DNA of 64,000 nt from Zobellia nedashkovskayae (GTDB lineage: Bacteria > Bacteroidota > Bacteroidia > Flavobacteriales > Flavobacteriaceae): assembly GCF_015330125.1 (NCBI RefSeq), contig NZ_JADDXR010000002.1, forward strand, positions 3,918,685 through 3,982,684. Direction: 5' to 3'. The number at the start of each line of letters is the position of its first letter. Position 1 is the stretch's first letter. The position numbers and the translations under genes are program-made. The notes under the pieces were generated by a model. It was not told the origin of the DNA and made no database searches. It was given only the letters and a program-made list of their open reading frames with translations. Positions 7,946 to 16,928 of the stretch are shown piece by piece.

Positions 7946-9448
7946 ATGAATATAAATCCAAAAAAAATAAATAGCCTCATTAAAGAGATAGATGCTATTC
8001 TACAAAAAATTAGAAGCGAAGGGCAGAAGGCAAAACCTATTTTAAGACAGATACACCCTAATCATAAAAAGAGTGCATTAAACCTCATTCATTATCATGG
8101 GTTTAGGCAAGCAGATTTAAGGGAGACCCAAAGAAGGCTAGGAAACCTGGGTATGACCCGTTTTGCAAACGCACAAGGTCATGTAGAAGACAGCTTAGTT
8201 AAAGTCTTATACTTATTATATCGTTTGTCAGACGGTGTTCCTGCAAATTTTACCAAAGCCCAGTTGTCCACTAAGAAGAGTAAAAAACTTTTAAATTCCA
8301 ATACAGCGGCACTTTTTGGAAATCCTTCGGAAGGGAGAAGGGTCCGTATTATGGTAACCATGCCGTCTCATGCGGCAAAAGACTATGGGTTGGTACGGAA
8401 AATGGTGCAAAATGGAATGAATTGCGCCAGAGTGAATTGTGCACATGATACGCCCGAGGTTTGGAAAGAAATAATTACAAATGTAAAAAAGGCTGCTGAA
8501 GAACTTGGTTCACCTGTAAAAATAGCGATGGATTTGGCAGGGCCCAAAATCAGAACAGGAGCTATTGGGATTTTACCTGAAATTCAGAAGGCGCTAAGAC
8601 TATATAAAGATGATATTCTAGTGATAACGGATGACAGCATTCGTGGTGGCTCCGCTGTAGTAAATGAACATGGAGAAGTTGTAGAGAAAGCCCATATACC
8701 TTGTCAATTTTCGGGAATCTTTGAAAGAGTGAATAAAGGGGATTTATTATTGTTCGATGACGGAAAGATTGAAGGTACCATACAGTGCGTAGCAAAGGAT
8801 AAATTTGAAGTCCTCATAACAAGAGCAGCAGAAAAAGGCACTAAATTAAAAGCTGAGAAAGGCATGAATTTCCCCAATACCAATTTGGGGATTAGCGGAC
8901 TTACCTCAAAAGATAAAGAAGACTTAGCGTTTATAGCCAAACATGCGGATATCGTCAACTTTTCATTTGTAAATTCTAAAAAAGATGTACAAGAACTGTT
9001 GTCTGAATTACAAAGATTGGAAGTATATGATAAACTTGGAATCATTTTAAAAATAGAAACAAAATTTGCTTTTGATAATCTTGAGGAAATCCTTTTAGAA
9101 GCTATGCAAGTTAAAAAGGTTGGTGTTATGATAGCTCGTGGCGATCTAGCTGTTGAAACTGGCTGGCAGGACATTGGCCAAGTACAACACGAACTATTAT
9201 CTATATGCGGAGCGGCACACATTCCCGTAATCTGGGCGACCCAAGTATTAGAAAATCTTGCAAAAAATGGACTGCCGTCCCGATCAGAAATTACAGATGT
9301 GGTCACCTCCTTAAAATCGGAATGTGTAATGCTTAACAAGGGCCCGTATATGGAAGATGTTCTGCTGCTTTTGAATACTATTCTTTCTAATATGGAAGAT
9401 TTTCAGGAGAAAAATGAAACCATGCTGCCAAAAATCAGGAAGCTATAA
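7946..9448 (+). CDS. Pyruvate-kinase-like protein with N-terminal extension
   Basis: 500 residues. Residues 1-125 form a helical extension not found in standard pyruvate kinase. The pyruvate kinase barrel follows (RVRIMVTMPS about 130, ARVNCAHD, KIAMDLAGPKIRTG about 190-205, ILKIETKFAFDNLEEI, MIARGDLAVE). The region after the barrel is only a short helix, so the usual C-terminal allosteric domain of about 120 residues is missing. The phosphate/metal motifs (MDLAGPKIRTG, K-E-TK, ARGDLAVE) are present, so activity on phosphoenolpyruvate is plausible, without the usual effector control. A palindrome ATGACA-GT-TGTCAT lies at 7871-7884 upstream. Confidence 0.75.
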   Translation: MNINPKKINSLIKEIDAILQKIRSEGQKAKPILRQIHPNHKKSALNLIHYHGFRQADLRETQRRLGNLGMTRFANAQGHVEDSLVKVLYLLYRLSDGVPANFTKAQLSTKKSKKLLNSNTAALFGNPSEGRRVRIMVTMPSHAAKDYGLVRKMVQNGMNCARVNCAHDTPEVWKEIITNVKKAAEELGSPVKIAMDLAGPKIRTGAIGILPEIQKALRLYKDDILVITDDSIRGGSAVVNEHGEVVEKAHIPCQFSGIFERVNKGDLLLFDDGKIEGTIQCVAKDKFEVLITRAAEKGTKLKAEKGMNFPNTNLGISGLTSKDKEDLAFIAKHADIVNFSFVNSKKDVQELLSELQRLEVYDKLGIILKIETKFAFDNLEEILLEAMQVKKVGVMIARGDLAVETGWQDIGQVQHELLSICGAAHIPVIWATQVLENLAKNGLPSRSEITDVVTSLKSECVMLNKGPYMEDVLLLLNTILSNMEDFQEKNETMLPKIRKL

Positions 9449-9526
9449 AACATAGGTAAATGTGGCAAAATTATCCATGTTTACTTACAAATTTACTATT
9501 TTATAAGTTTCAATTATTTCATTAAA

Positions 9527-9570
9527 AACAAACGGTCCCGCTGAAGTAGAACTTATCGGGACCGTTTGTT
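9527..9570. terminator. Bidirectional terminator between convergent genes
   Basis: A 14-bp stem (9527-9540 with 9557-9570; core AAACGGTCCCG/CGGGACCGTTT) lies between the converging genes 7946-9448 and 9597-10460. Confidence 0.85.
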
Positions 9571-9596
9571 GAGACCGTTAGGTATATGTCCTATGC

Positions 9597-10460
9597 CTAT
9601 AAATTTTTATCGGCACGTTTAAACGTGTACGTTACACCAAAATTAATTCCGAATGAAGAATACGGTACCTTTTGAGATAGCACTTTTGAAGTATCTGTGT
9701 TGGTATTCGATAAATCGTCTACATAAGTAGTTTGCTTATTAACACCATCAGGTAAGTTGTCCAACGAGTAAAAAGCACTTGAGGCAACAGTTCCATCAGG
9801 GAGAACAATATCCGTGTTAAATTCTGATAGTTCAGAATCTTTTCGCTTTAAGCTTATGCCGTAATATTCTGCCTCCGCAAAAATGCTGAAATTAGAATTT
9901 AGTTCATATTTATACCCCAGTGCACCAACAAAACCTATAGGAAAATGTCCGTGAAAATCTTCTTTATAATTAGTTTCGGAATAAGAACCCTCCGGTACTC
10001 CAAAAGCAGCTGCTTCATCCTCAGAAAAAACAGATTTACGGTACACTACAGCCTCTGTTTTTCCGCCTACTTTTAATAAAGCTCCAAAACGACCGTAAAT
10101 ATTATTGGTAAACCTGTACACTACAGAGGCAGATGCTCCAAAAGCACGAGCTCTAGCAATAGCATCCACATTGGTACTTGGTATATTTACCTCAGATATA
10201 GTTTGATCTGAACCATTTAAATAACCAAGCGCCAAATCTGCACCAAAGGAGTCATTAAAGAAATACGTTCCTCGTATTTGAACATTGGTACCTTCACCAT
10301 AACTGCCATAAGAGTTTTCCGTTTCAGAGACATTCACTTTTTCTCCTAATTTCATAGTGGCACTCCCTAGGGCATATCCGGAACTTACTGAAACTTGTAA
10401 CTGCCCATAAGATATTGTACTTATTAAAACAGCGGCACATACTGTAATTAAATGTTTCAT
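9597..10460 (-). CDS. Outer-membrane beta-barrel protein
   Basis: 287 residues. Signal peptide 1-19 (ISTISYGQ). The mature protein shows repeated amphipathic strands (LQVSVSSGYALGSA, NVQIRGTYFFNDSFGADLALGY, ASASVVYRFTNNIYGRFGALLKVG, FVGALGYKYELNSNFSIFAEAEYYG) and a last strand FGINFGVTYTFK, typical of 8-12-stranded Bacteroidota outer-membrane barrels (PorT/OmpW-like fold). One long exposed loop (about 130-165) is acidic. It is monocistronic. Its specific role is not evident. Confidence 0.75.
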   Translation of the reverse strand: MKHLITVCAAVLISTISYGQLQVSVSSGYALGSATMKLGEKVNVSETENSYGSYGEGTNVQIRGTYFFNDSFGADLALGYLNGSDQTISEVNIPSTNVDAIARARAFGASASVVYRFTNNIYGRFGALLKVGGKTEAVVYRKSVFSEDEAAAFGVPEGSYSETNYKEDFHGHFPIGFVGALGYKYELNSNFSIFAEAEYYGISLKRKDSELSEFNTDIVLPDGTVASSAFYSLDNLPDGVNKQTTYVDDLSNTNTDTSKVLSQKVPYSSFGINFGVTYTFKRADKNL

Positions 10461-10780
10461 AATAGATAATTTGAAATTTTAAAAATGATTAAATAATCGA
10501 ACCTATAAGCTAATTTTTAGAAGCAATATTTACTTATGACCAGGCTTTTCTTTCTTAATTAGTAGCATGCTCCCTAGCTTATAGTTCAACCAAATTAAAT
10601 TGGGTATATAAAGATACTTTTTAAAAGAAAATTCTTGCAACTACAACGGAGTTTTAACACCCAAGTTGAGCTTCATCTATGAAAACTTCTTTTATGCTGA
10701 TAATTAAGCATTTTTATACCAAAAAAGTAGGAGGGAAGTGTGCATTACGCGGCATCAGGTAATACACCATATTAGTTTTG
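10461..10780. other. Intergenic stretch
   Basis: No gene is supported. It contains one occurrence of the short motif AGGAGGGAAGTG (10731-10742), which recurs at 14443 and 54623 in other intergenic stretches. Confidence 0.4.
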
Positions 10781-12079
10781 TTACTTTCTTAAAGGTTTGA
10801 AACTGATAAATAATACCGTGTAAATGAATAACAGTAATAAATACCAGGTATTAGATATTAAATCTAAATAATCTATTCTTCCTTTTGAAAAACTTAAAAT
10901 CATTAAAACTTGAGCCCCGTAAGGCAACAAACCTTGAGAAATACAAGCAAAAATATCTAGAATAGAAGCTGTTTTTTTATTATCCAATTTATACTCATCA
11001 TTTATAGTTTTAGCAATAGGACCTGCAATAATAATTGCCACTGTATTATTTGCAATGGCCATATTAATTGTGCTCACTAATGTTGCTATTCCAAACTGCG
11101 CCGTTTTTTGATTTTTAATGAGCTTTTTTATGTTAACCAGTATAAATTCTATACCACCATTTCTTTCAACCAAAGCAGCCAATCCTCCGGTAAGAAGAGA
11201 CAGAAGAAAAATTTCTGTCATGTTTGTAAAGCCGGTATAGGCAATTTTAGTCGATTCTATTAGAGTGAAATCACCATAAACAATTCCTAAAAGACCTGCA
11301 GAAATAGAACCTAGCAGTAAGGTTACAAAGACATTTACACCCGTTATGGAAAGTATGATGACCAATAGATAGGGCATTATTTTTATAATAGAGTAACTAT
11401 ATACAATAGCTACAGTTTCTTTAGACTCTAAGCCCAAACCTTGAAAGACTAATATAGCAATAGTGAATAGGGCAGCGGGAACCGCAATTTTAATATTTTG
11501 TTTGAACTTATCGCTCATTTTACAACCTAAAGATTGTGTGGCCGCAATGGTGGTATCTGAAATAACCGATAAATTATCCCCAAACATACTACCACCTAAA
11601 AGCGCACCGCATAAAATAGCTAAATCAGCACCACTTTTATCTGCAAATCCAACTACAATAGGTGCTAATGCAACAATAGCTCCTACCGATGTTCCTGTTG
11701 AAACAGATAGAAAACCAGCAATAATAAAGATGCCAACATAAATATATTGAATGGCAATGTAATCTAACCCTAAGTTTACAATAGAATCTACACTACCGGT
11801 TTCATTGGTAATTGCAGCAAATGCCCCAGCTAGTAAATAGATCAAGCACATGGTTAATATTTTATCATCACCACAGCCTTTTAATAAAGTGCTTATTTTT
11901 GAATGTATAGATTGTTTGAACATCAAAAATGCCACAACAATACCTACAATTACTGCTATAGGAGCAGGTAAGGCATAGAAATCATTTTGATAAATACCAA
12001 CACCTAAAAAAGTAAAAACGAATACAAATAGGGGTATTAAAGCTGAGAATTTGTGAGTACTGTTTTTTATACTTGCCAT
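10781..12079 (-). CDS. NhaC-family Na+/H+ antiporter
   Basis: 432 residues with about eleven membrane segments from residue 10 onward. The segment GTSVGAIVALAPIVVGFADKSG, then GALLGGSMFGDNLSVISDTTIAATQSLGC, is typical of the NhaC family: the (S/G)DxxSPxSDTT-like loop here reads GDNLSVISDTT. The second half repeats the pattern (NMTEIFLLSLLTGG, NMAIANNTVAIIIAGPIAK). It is expected in the cytoplasmic membrane, exporting Na+ or exchanging it with protons, in keeping with a marine habitat. Some NhaC-like proteins carry organic acids or amino acids, so the substrate is not certain. It is monocistronic. Confidence 0.8.
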   Translation of the reverse strand: MASIKNSTHKFSALIPLFVFVFTFLGVGIYQNDFYALPAPIAVIVGIVVAFLMFKQSIHSKISTLLKGCGDDKILTMCLIYLLAGAFAAITNETGSVDSIVNLGLDYIAIQYIYVGIFIIAGFLSVSTGTSVGAIVALAPIVVGFADKSGADLAILCGALLGGSMFGDNLSVISDTTIAATQSLGCKMSDKFKQNIKIAVPAALFTIAILVFQGLGLESKETVAIVYSYSIIKIMPYLLVIILSITGVNVFVTLLLGSISAGLLGIVYGDFTLIESTKIAYTGFTNMTEIFLLSLLTGGLAALVERNGGIEFILVNIKKLIKNQKTAQFGIATLVSTINMAIANNTVAIIIAGPIAKTINDEYKLDNKKTASILDIFACISQGLLPYGAQVLMILSFSKGRIDYLDLISNTWYLLLLFIYTVLFISFKPLRK

Positions 12080-12534
12080 TTTACTATAATGTTTTCAAAA
12101 AAATAGCGGCAAATAAAAAGAAATATGACTTAACATTTGTTCCAATTAATTGGCTTATCTATTTAGCACCTTGCTTGTTACTGCAGGTTGCTATCTCCTT
12201 TTTTGAGATTCTTGATACTGATTTTAAGGCGGCAAAAGTAGTACATAAATCCATCTGGTATTCTTAAAAAAAGTTAATTTCTTAATAATCTAGTTTTGTC
12301 CTAGACAAGAAAAGAATGAAGAGATCATTATGAATTGCAAAAGCATAAATAATGGTCTTTAAATCCTTCTCAAGAATTCATTTAAGATTACTGTATTTTA
12401 GGGACTTGTACACAAATTTCTTCTAGTTTTTGAACCCCATAATATAAAATATAAGTCTGTAATTGTTTTACCTTTGCAATTCCACTATCAGGTTTAGCCA
12501 AACCGATTTAAAATGAGAATACAAGCTTAAACAA
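12080..12534. other. Intergenic stretch between divergent genes
   Basis: No supported gene or RNA is seen. A 64-codon frame overlapping the antiporter start (12073-12267) has no features of a real protein and I treat it as chance. Confidence 0.4.
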
Positions 12535-13467
12535 ATGAGAAGCACCTTATCAAAAATGTTGCTGAAAAAATCTATTACTTACACTGTACTTCTGAGTCTC
12601 ATACTCTTGAGCTGTAAGTCTACTGAACAAAATAAGCAGAAAACAACTCTCATAGATTCGGATACACATACTCCGCAAGTACATGGTATTCATCATAACA
12701 ATTCAGGAAGTGCCGTAGGAGACTATGGTTTTGATGATCACGGCCATATTCACCACAAACCTGAGCTAGAAATACCAATATTACCCAAGGCCATAGATTC
12801 ATTAGAACAAGTTGCAATTGGAGTAGAAGACAACCAAATTCTTACACAACCTATTTCAATTCCGGAATTTGTAGACCCTAATTATTTGGATATCAAAAGT
12901 CCGGTTGCAGATAAGATAGTAGAAAACTATGTGACCAGCGTAAACAAGGAGCCAGGAGGTCATTGCCTTGCAGTAAGCAAAGGTCGTTTTGAGCAAGCCT
13001 ATAAAGAAGTTCATGGTCATTTGCCTTATGAAGATTTGCCAGATCGTATGGCCTCTAAATTCTTTACCCCTAAAGAGGTTTTTAATTTATTATACGTTTC
13101 CGCTTCTGATACAGATCCAGAATGGCGAACCCTTCCGGAAGAATACAGGGGCAAGGGTAATGCCGGCGCTATCGCTTATGCCGGTATGGGAACTTTGGTT
13201 GATTCATCAGGAATTTGGAGTGGTCAATTAAGGCCTGGAGCACTTATGCAAGTTTGGAGGTATAAAGAAGATTATGAAAAGGTAGTGCAGGGCGTAAATG
13301 TCAAAAAACTTGATCCTTATGGACATTCGTTCGTTTTCATAAGTTATGTGCGGGACGATAAAAATGCGATTATTGGACTTAGAATTGCGGACCAAGGTTT
13401 TCAAAGTTACAGGCCTTTGGTTCCTAGAGATTATGATGTTTGGTGGGCTGTAAATCTAAGTGTTTAG
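12535..13467 (+). CDS. Lipoprotein, putative cysteine amidase/peptidase
   Basis: 310 residues. Lipobox LLSCK (Cys27) after a hydrophobic signal. A His-rich linker follows (HTPQVHGIHHNNSG, DDHGHIHHKPE, residues about 45-75). The C-terminal part (about 125-310) carries GGHCLAVSKGRF with Cys144 at a helix start and DPYGHSFVFISY with His264 at a strand start, the Cys-then-His arrangement of NlpC/P60 or CHAP-like amidases. This is inference from motif spacing; no family was confirmed. The next gene is a second protein of similar catalytic layout, so both may act on peptidoglycan. The His-rich linker could bind metal. Confidence 0.6.
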   Translation: MRSTLSKMLLKKSITYTVLLSLILLSCKSTEQNKQKTTLIDSDTHTPQVHGIHHNNSGSAVGDYGFDDHGHIHHKPELEIPILPKAIDSLEQVAIGVEDNQILTQPISIPEFVDPNYLDIKSPVADKIVENYVTSVNKEPGGHCLAVSKGRFEQAYKEVHGHLPYEDLPDRMASKFFTPKEVFNLLYVSASDTDPEWRTLPEEYRGKGNAGAIAYAGMGTLVDSSGIWSGQLRPGALMQVWRYKEDYEKVVQGVNVKKLDPYGHSFVFISYVRDDKNAIIGLRIADQGFQSYRPLVPRDYDVWWAVNLSV

Positions 13468-13569
13468 AACATAAAAATAGGATAAGCAAAAGTTTAACAT
13501 TTTCAATGTAATTTTCTCTTAAATAATACGTTACGAAACTAGAGTCAGATTCCTAATGCTATAAAATCT

Positions 13570-14349
13570 ATGCTGTTTTTTTCTTTACTATTTTCCTTAG
13601 GATTTACAACTGGGATGCCACCTACAATAGACAAGGTGGACCCTAATTTATCTACTATTGAAAAGCCGTTGCCCATAAAAGAAATCAATAGTTTCGAAAA
13701 AGAGACAATTTTAAAGTTCAAAACAGATTTAGACAGTGTTTCTATCTCTTATGCCAATTCCAAAGTAGCTGCTGATCAACTTCGTTCCCGTTTAAAAGAA
13801 GACCTACGGTTGGGCACTATTTCTTTTGACAACATTAAGACCGCTTTCGCTAATCAACTAGTAGATAAAATTATACCACATTGGTATGGTACTCCTTGGA
13901 GTTTTGGCGGCCATACAGATGTTCCTAACCAAGGTAAAATTGCATGTGGTTATTTTATATCAACCACCTTACGTGATATGGGCATAAATATCAACCGCTA
14001 TAAATTGGCGCAAAAATCACCTGTAGACGAGGCAAAAATGATTAGCTGTGGCGCAGTAATTAATCTGATAAATCAGGATACACCAGAAAAAGCGTTTGAA
14101 GAGATTGATATCCTGACAAAAGAAGGTCTCTATTTTATTGGTTTTGACGAGGGTCATGTGGGCTATCTCTTAAAGCGTGAAGGCCAATTGTTTCTAATCC
14201 ATTCCAACTATCTTTCTCCAGTATCGGTTTGTATGGAAACGCTTAAGGAATCACGTGTTTTTAAGCGTTTTACTAAGTTTCACCTGGTATCTATTTCTCA
14301 TAACGACATTCTCTTACAACGCTGGCTAGATGATGGTTTAGTCCTGTAA
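13570..14349 (+). CDS. NlpC/P60-like secreted cysteine hydrolase
   Basis: 259 residues with a short hydrophobic N-terminus (residues 1-15, LFFSLLFSLGFTTG) that may be a signal peptide. An ATG further upstream was not found in frame. The motif WYGTPWSFGGHTDVPNQGK precedes IACGYFISTTLRDMG, where Cys126 begins the helix, and DEGHVGYLLKREG supplies His196 at a strand start. This is the classic order for papain-like cell-wall endopeptidases, with WSFGG in place of the usual Y-x-WGG. It lies 102 nt after a lipoprotein with the same kind of Cys/His pair. Its target bond in peptidoglycan is unknown. Confidence 0.65.
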   Translation: MLFFSLLFSLGFTTGMPPTIDKVDPNLSTIEKPLPIKEINSFEKETILKFKTDLDSVSISYANSKVAADQLRSRLKEDLRLGTISFDNIKTAFANQLVDKIIPHWYGTPWSFGGHTDVPNQGKIACGYFISTTLRDMGININRYKLAQKSPVDEAKMISCGAVINLINQDTPEKAFEEIDILTKEGLYFIGFDEGHVGYLLKREGQLFLIHSNYLSPVSVCMETLKESRVFKRFTKFHLVSISHNDILLQRWLDDGLVL

Positions 14350-14661
14350 TATGCAGCATCTATTCAAGAAATATATTCCTTAGTATTTAATCGTACGCCT
14401 TCATACAAATTATAGACCGTGTCCTAGATTCTAATTCAAAATAGGAGGGAAGCAGTATGTGAAAAATAATCGTGTACTTAAACGAGGATGAGCAAAAAGG
14501 TGCAGTTTGCGCTATTCTCCAACTTTAGATTCTTTAATAAAAGAATGTATTTAGTGGGTATTCCTTAAAATAAAACCCTTCAATTATTCATTTTATAATA
14601 GCACAAGAAAGTCGCTAACAATAGGTGAATAAGAAAGTACTTATTACTACTTTGATGCCTC
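14350..14661. other. Intergenic stretch
   Basis: No gene is supported. It contains a copy of the AGGAGGGAAG motif (14443-14452). No riboswitch-like structure was recognised before the purine permease gene. Confidence 0.4.
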
Positions 14662-15966
14662 TTGAAAGCGAACACTAAATTTATACGAACCGAGATTCTT
14701 GCAGGGATTAGCTCTTTCCTGGCAACATTTTACATCATAATCGTAAATCCTGCAATTCTTTCAGAAGCCGGAATGCCATTTTCGGCAGTCGTAACATCTA
14801 CCGTACTTGTCTGCTCTTTTGGTAGTATTATGATGGGTATTTACGCCAAAAACCCTTTTATAATTGCACCGGGAATGGGGCTCAATGCCTTCTTTACTTA
14901 TACAGCGGTTTTAGGATTGGGTCTTAGTTACGAAACTGCTTTAGGAGCAGTTTTTTGGGCAGGAATCCTCTTTTTAATACTAAGTATACTAAAAGTTAGA
15001 GACAAAATAGTACAATCCATTCCACACGCATTACGCTTTGCAATTGCAGCAGGTATTGGGCTGTTCATTAGCTTCATAGGTTTACAAAATGCAGGGTTAA
15101 TTGTAGACAACCCCGTAACACTGGTTAGTCTAGGCTCCTTAAAAGACCCCATTTGCCTTACTTTTTTAATTGGCCTTGGTTGTACCGCTATTTTAATTTC
15201 CAGAAATGTAAAGGGCGCAATGATCATAGGTATTCTATTGACTACTGCACTAGCATGGCCCATAGGAAGGTGGTGGGGAGATGCCTCAATAGTAAATTTT
15301 GGAGTACCAACACTAGTTAATTATACGGGAATATTTGCTATGCCGGATTTTAGTCTTTTCCTAAAAGCGAATTTATTCGGATCTATACAATATGCTTTCC
15401 TACCGGTAGTTTTTGTTTTTGCGTTTACGGACCTGTTCGATAGTCTTTCTACATTCGTTGGTCTTGCCGAAGCATCTGGATATAAGGATGAGGACGGGAA
15501 TCCAAGAAACCTTAAAAAATCACTTTTGGCAGATGCTATTACTACCATCTTCTCGGGTCTTGTAGGTACCAGCTCCGGAACGGTATATATAGAATCTGCA
15601 GTAGGCATACGCGAAGGTGGAAAAACGGGACTTACCGCAATTACAGCTGGAATTTTATTTCTACCCTTTTTATTTTTCTCACCTCTTTTATCCATTGTAC
15701 CCAGTATTGCCAGTTCTATTGCGTTGGTTTTGGTAGGTTCTTTTATGATGAAACCCTTAACCAAAATTAACTGGAGTATGCCAGATGAGGCTATTCCCGT
15801 CTTTTTTACTATGATTCTTATGCCACTTACGTATAGTATTACAACAGGAATTATTATTGGTTTCCTAAGCTGGACGTTACTTAAATTCTTTTCAGGCAAA
15901 AAAGAAGATATTAATCCGGCTCTTTTGATAATTAATCTCTTATCCCTTCTGTATTTATGGCTTTAA
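14662..15966 (+). CDS. NCS2-family purine permease (AzgA-like)
   Basis: 434 residues with about 12-13 membrane segments. Start TTG 14662; an in-frame TGA lies just upstream, so no longer start is possible. Family signatures: TEILAGISSFLATFYIIIVNP at the N-terminus, NPFIIAPGMGLNAFFTY, FVFAFTDLFDSLSTFVGLAE and LVGTSSGTVYIESAVGI, all typical of the AzgA/GhxP branch of NCS2 (adenine, guanine, hypoxanthine; proton symport). The 3' end overlaps the next gene by 10 nt, which encodes a secreted MTA/SAH nucleosidase that would release adenine outside the membrane. Adenine or hypoxanthine is therefore the likely cargo. Confidence 0.85.
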   Translation: MKANTKFIRTEILAGISSFLATFYIIIVNPAILSEAGMPFSAVVTSTVLVCSFGSIMMGIYAKNPFIIAPGMGLNAFFTYTAVLGLGLSYETALGAVFWAGILFLILSILKVRDKIVQSIPHALRFAIAAGIGLFISFIGLQNAGLIVDNPVTLVSLGSLKDPICLTFLIGLGCTAILISRNVKGAMIIGILLTTALAWPIGRWWGDASIVNFGVPTLVNYTGIFAMPDFSLFLKANLFGSIQYAFLPVVFVFAFTDLFDSLSTFVGLAEASGYKDEDGNPRNLKKSLLADAITTIFSGLVGTSSGTVYIESAVGIREGGKTGLTAITAGILFLPFLFFSPLLSIVPSIASSIALVLVGSFMMKPLTKINWSMPDEAIPVFFTMILMPLTYSITTGIIIGFLSWTLLKFFSGKKEDINPALLIINLLSLLYLWL

Positions 15967-16763
15967 AACAAATAGTACTCATTCTTATGCTCCTTCTTGT
16001 TTGTACAGTACAAGGGCAGCGTATAGCCATTATGGGCGCCATGGATGAGGAAATAGAATTGCTAAAAGGGGTTCTGAAAAACAAAAAGGAAATCCATAAA
16101 AATGGAGTTACTTTTTATACCGGGAAACTGAAAGGGCAGAAGGTAGTTCTCTTAAAGGCTGGTATTGGTAAAGTAAATGCGGGATATAGCACCGCTATTC
16201 TAATAGCGAACTTTAAGTTAGATGCGTTACTATTTACAGGAGTAGCAGGTGGGTTGGACCCTAATATTGAACCCGGAGATATCGTTATCTCAGATAAAAT
16301 GATTCAATATGACTTTGGAGAGTTAAAAGAGGGGTCATTTGAAACTTGGCCTACTAGGAACCTAGCGAAGAACAACGAACGAAATCCTTTGTACCTTACT
16401 GTAGACCCGAATCTATTGGAACAAAGTAAGAAGGCATCAGAACAAATTAAATTGAAACCCCTGAACGATAGAATTCCTACCTTTTTTATTGGCACGATCG
16501 CTACCGGAGACACCTTTGTGAGCGACCCAATAAAGGCAAAAGAACTGTATACCAATTTTAATGCACTGGCAACAGAAATGGAAGGTGCAGCCGTTGCACA
16601 AATATGTACTATGTTGCAAGTGCCCTTTATTGTTATTAGAAGCTGTAGTGATAACGCCAATACCGCAGCACACTCAGATTATTTCAAATTTGTAAAAGTA
16701 GCATCCGTTAATTCTGCCCAAATGGTATTGGAAATTTTGGAAAATTATGAAGAAACCAAATAG
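15957..16763 (+). CDS. Secreted MTA/SAH nucleosidase
   Basis: 268 residues. Residues 1-21 form a signal peptide (QIVLILMLLLVCTVQGQ), unusual because the well-known MTA/SAH nucleosidase (MtnN/Pfs) is cytoplasmic. The enzyme domain then starts RIAIMGAMDEEIELLKG (catalytic Glu region), LFTGVAGGLDPNIEPGDIVIS, TEMEGAAVAQIC (ribose-binding Glu) and IRSCSDNANT (catalytic Asp), all conserved. It would hydrolyse 5'-methylthioadenosine or S-adenosylhomocysteine to adenine plus the thioribose. It overlaps the purine permease gene by 10 nt, so the two form an operon: release adenine in the periplasm, then import it. Confidence 0.85.
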   Translation: MALKQIVLILMLLLVCTVQGQRIAIMGAMDEEIELLKGVLKNKKEIHKNGVTFYTGKLKGQKVVLLKAGIGKVNAGYSTAILIANFKLDALLFTGVAGGLDPNIEPGDIVISDKMIQYDFGELKEGSFETWPTRNLAKNNERNPLYLTVDPNLLEQSKKASEQIKLKPLNDRIPTFFIGTIATGDTFVSDPIKAKELYTNFNALATEMEGAAVAQICTMLQVPFIVIRSCSDNANTAAHSDYFKFVKVASVNSAQMVLEILENYEETK

Positions 16764-16928
16764 CTGAAAACTGCATAGAATCAACTAAAAAAAATAGTGG
16801 CGAAGAGTTGCTATAAATAGGTGATACTGATTAAAAATAACCGAGATTTGTGTTAGCAGTTTACTTCATACCTTACATAGAATTGGGCTAGTGTTTATTG
16901 TATAATAGAGTCTTGAAAAAATTGATAT

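Noticed and set aside
12073-12267. 64-codon frame upstream of and overlapping the antiporter start
   Set aside because: It has no ribosome-binding context, family-like motif or signal, and it overlaps the divergent antiporter start. Treated as chance.
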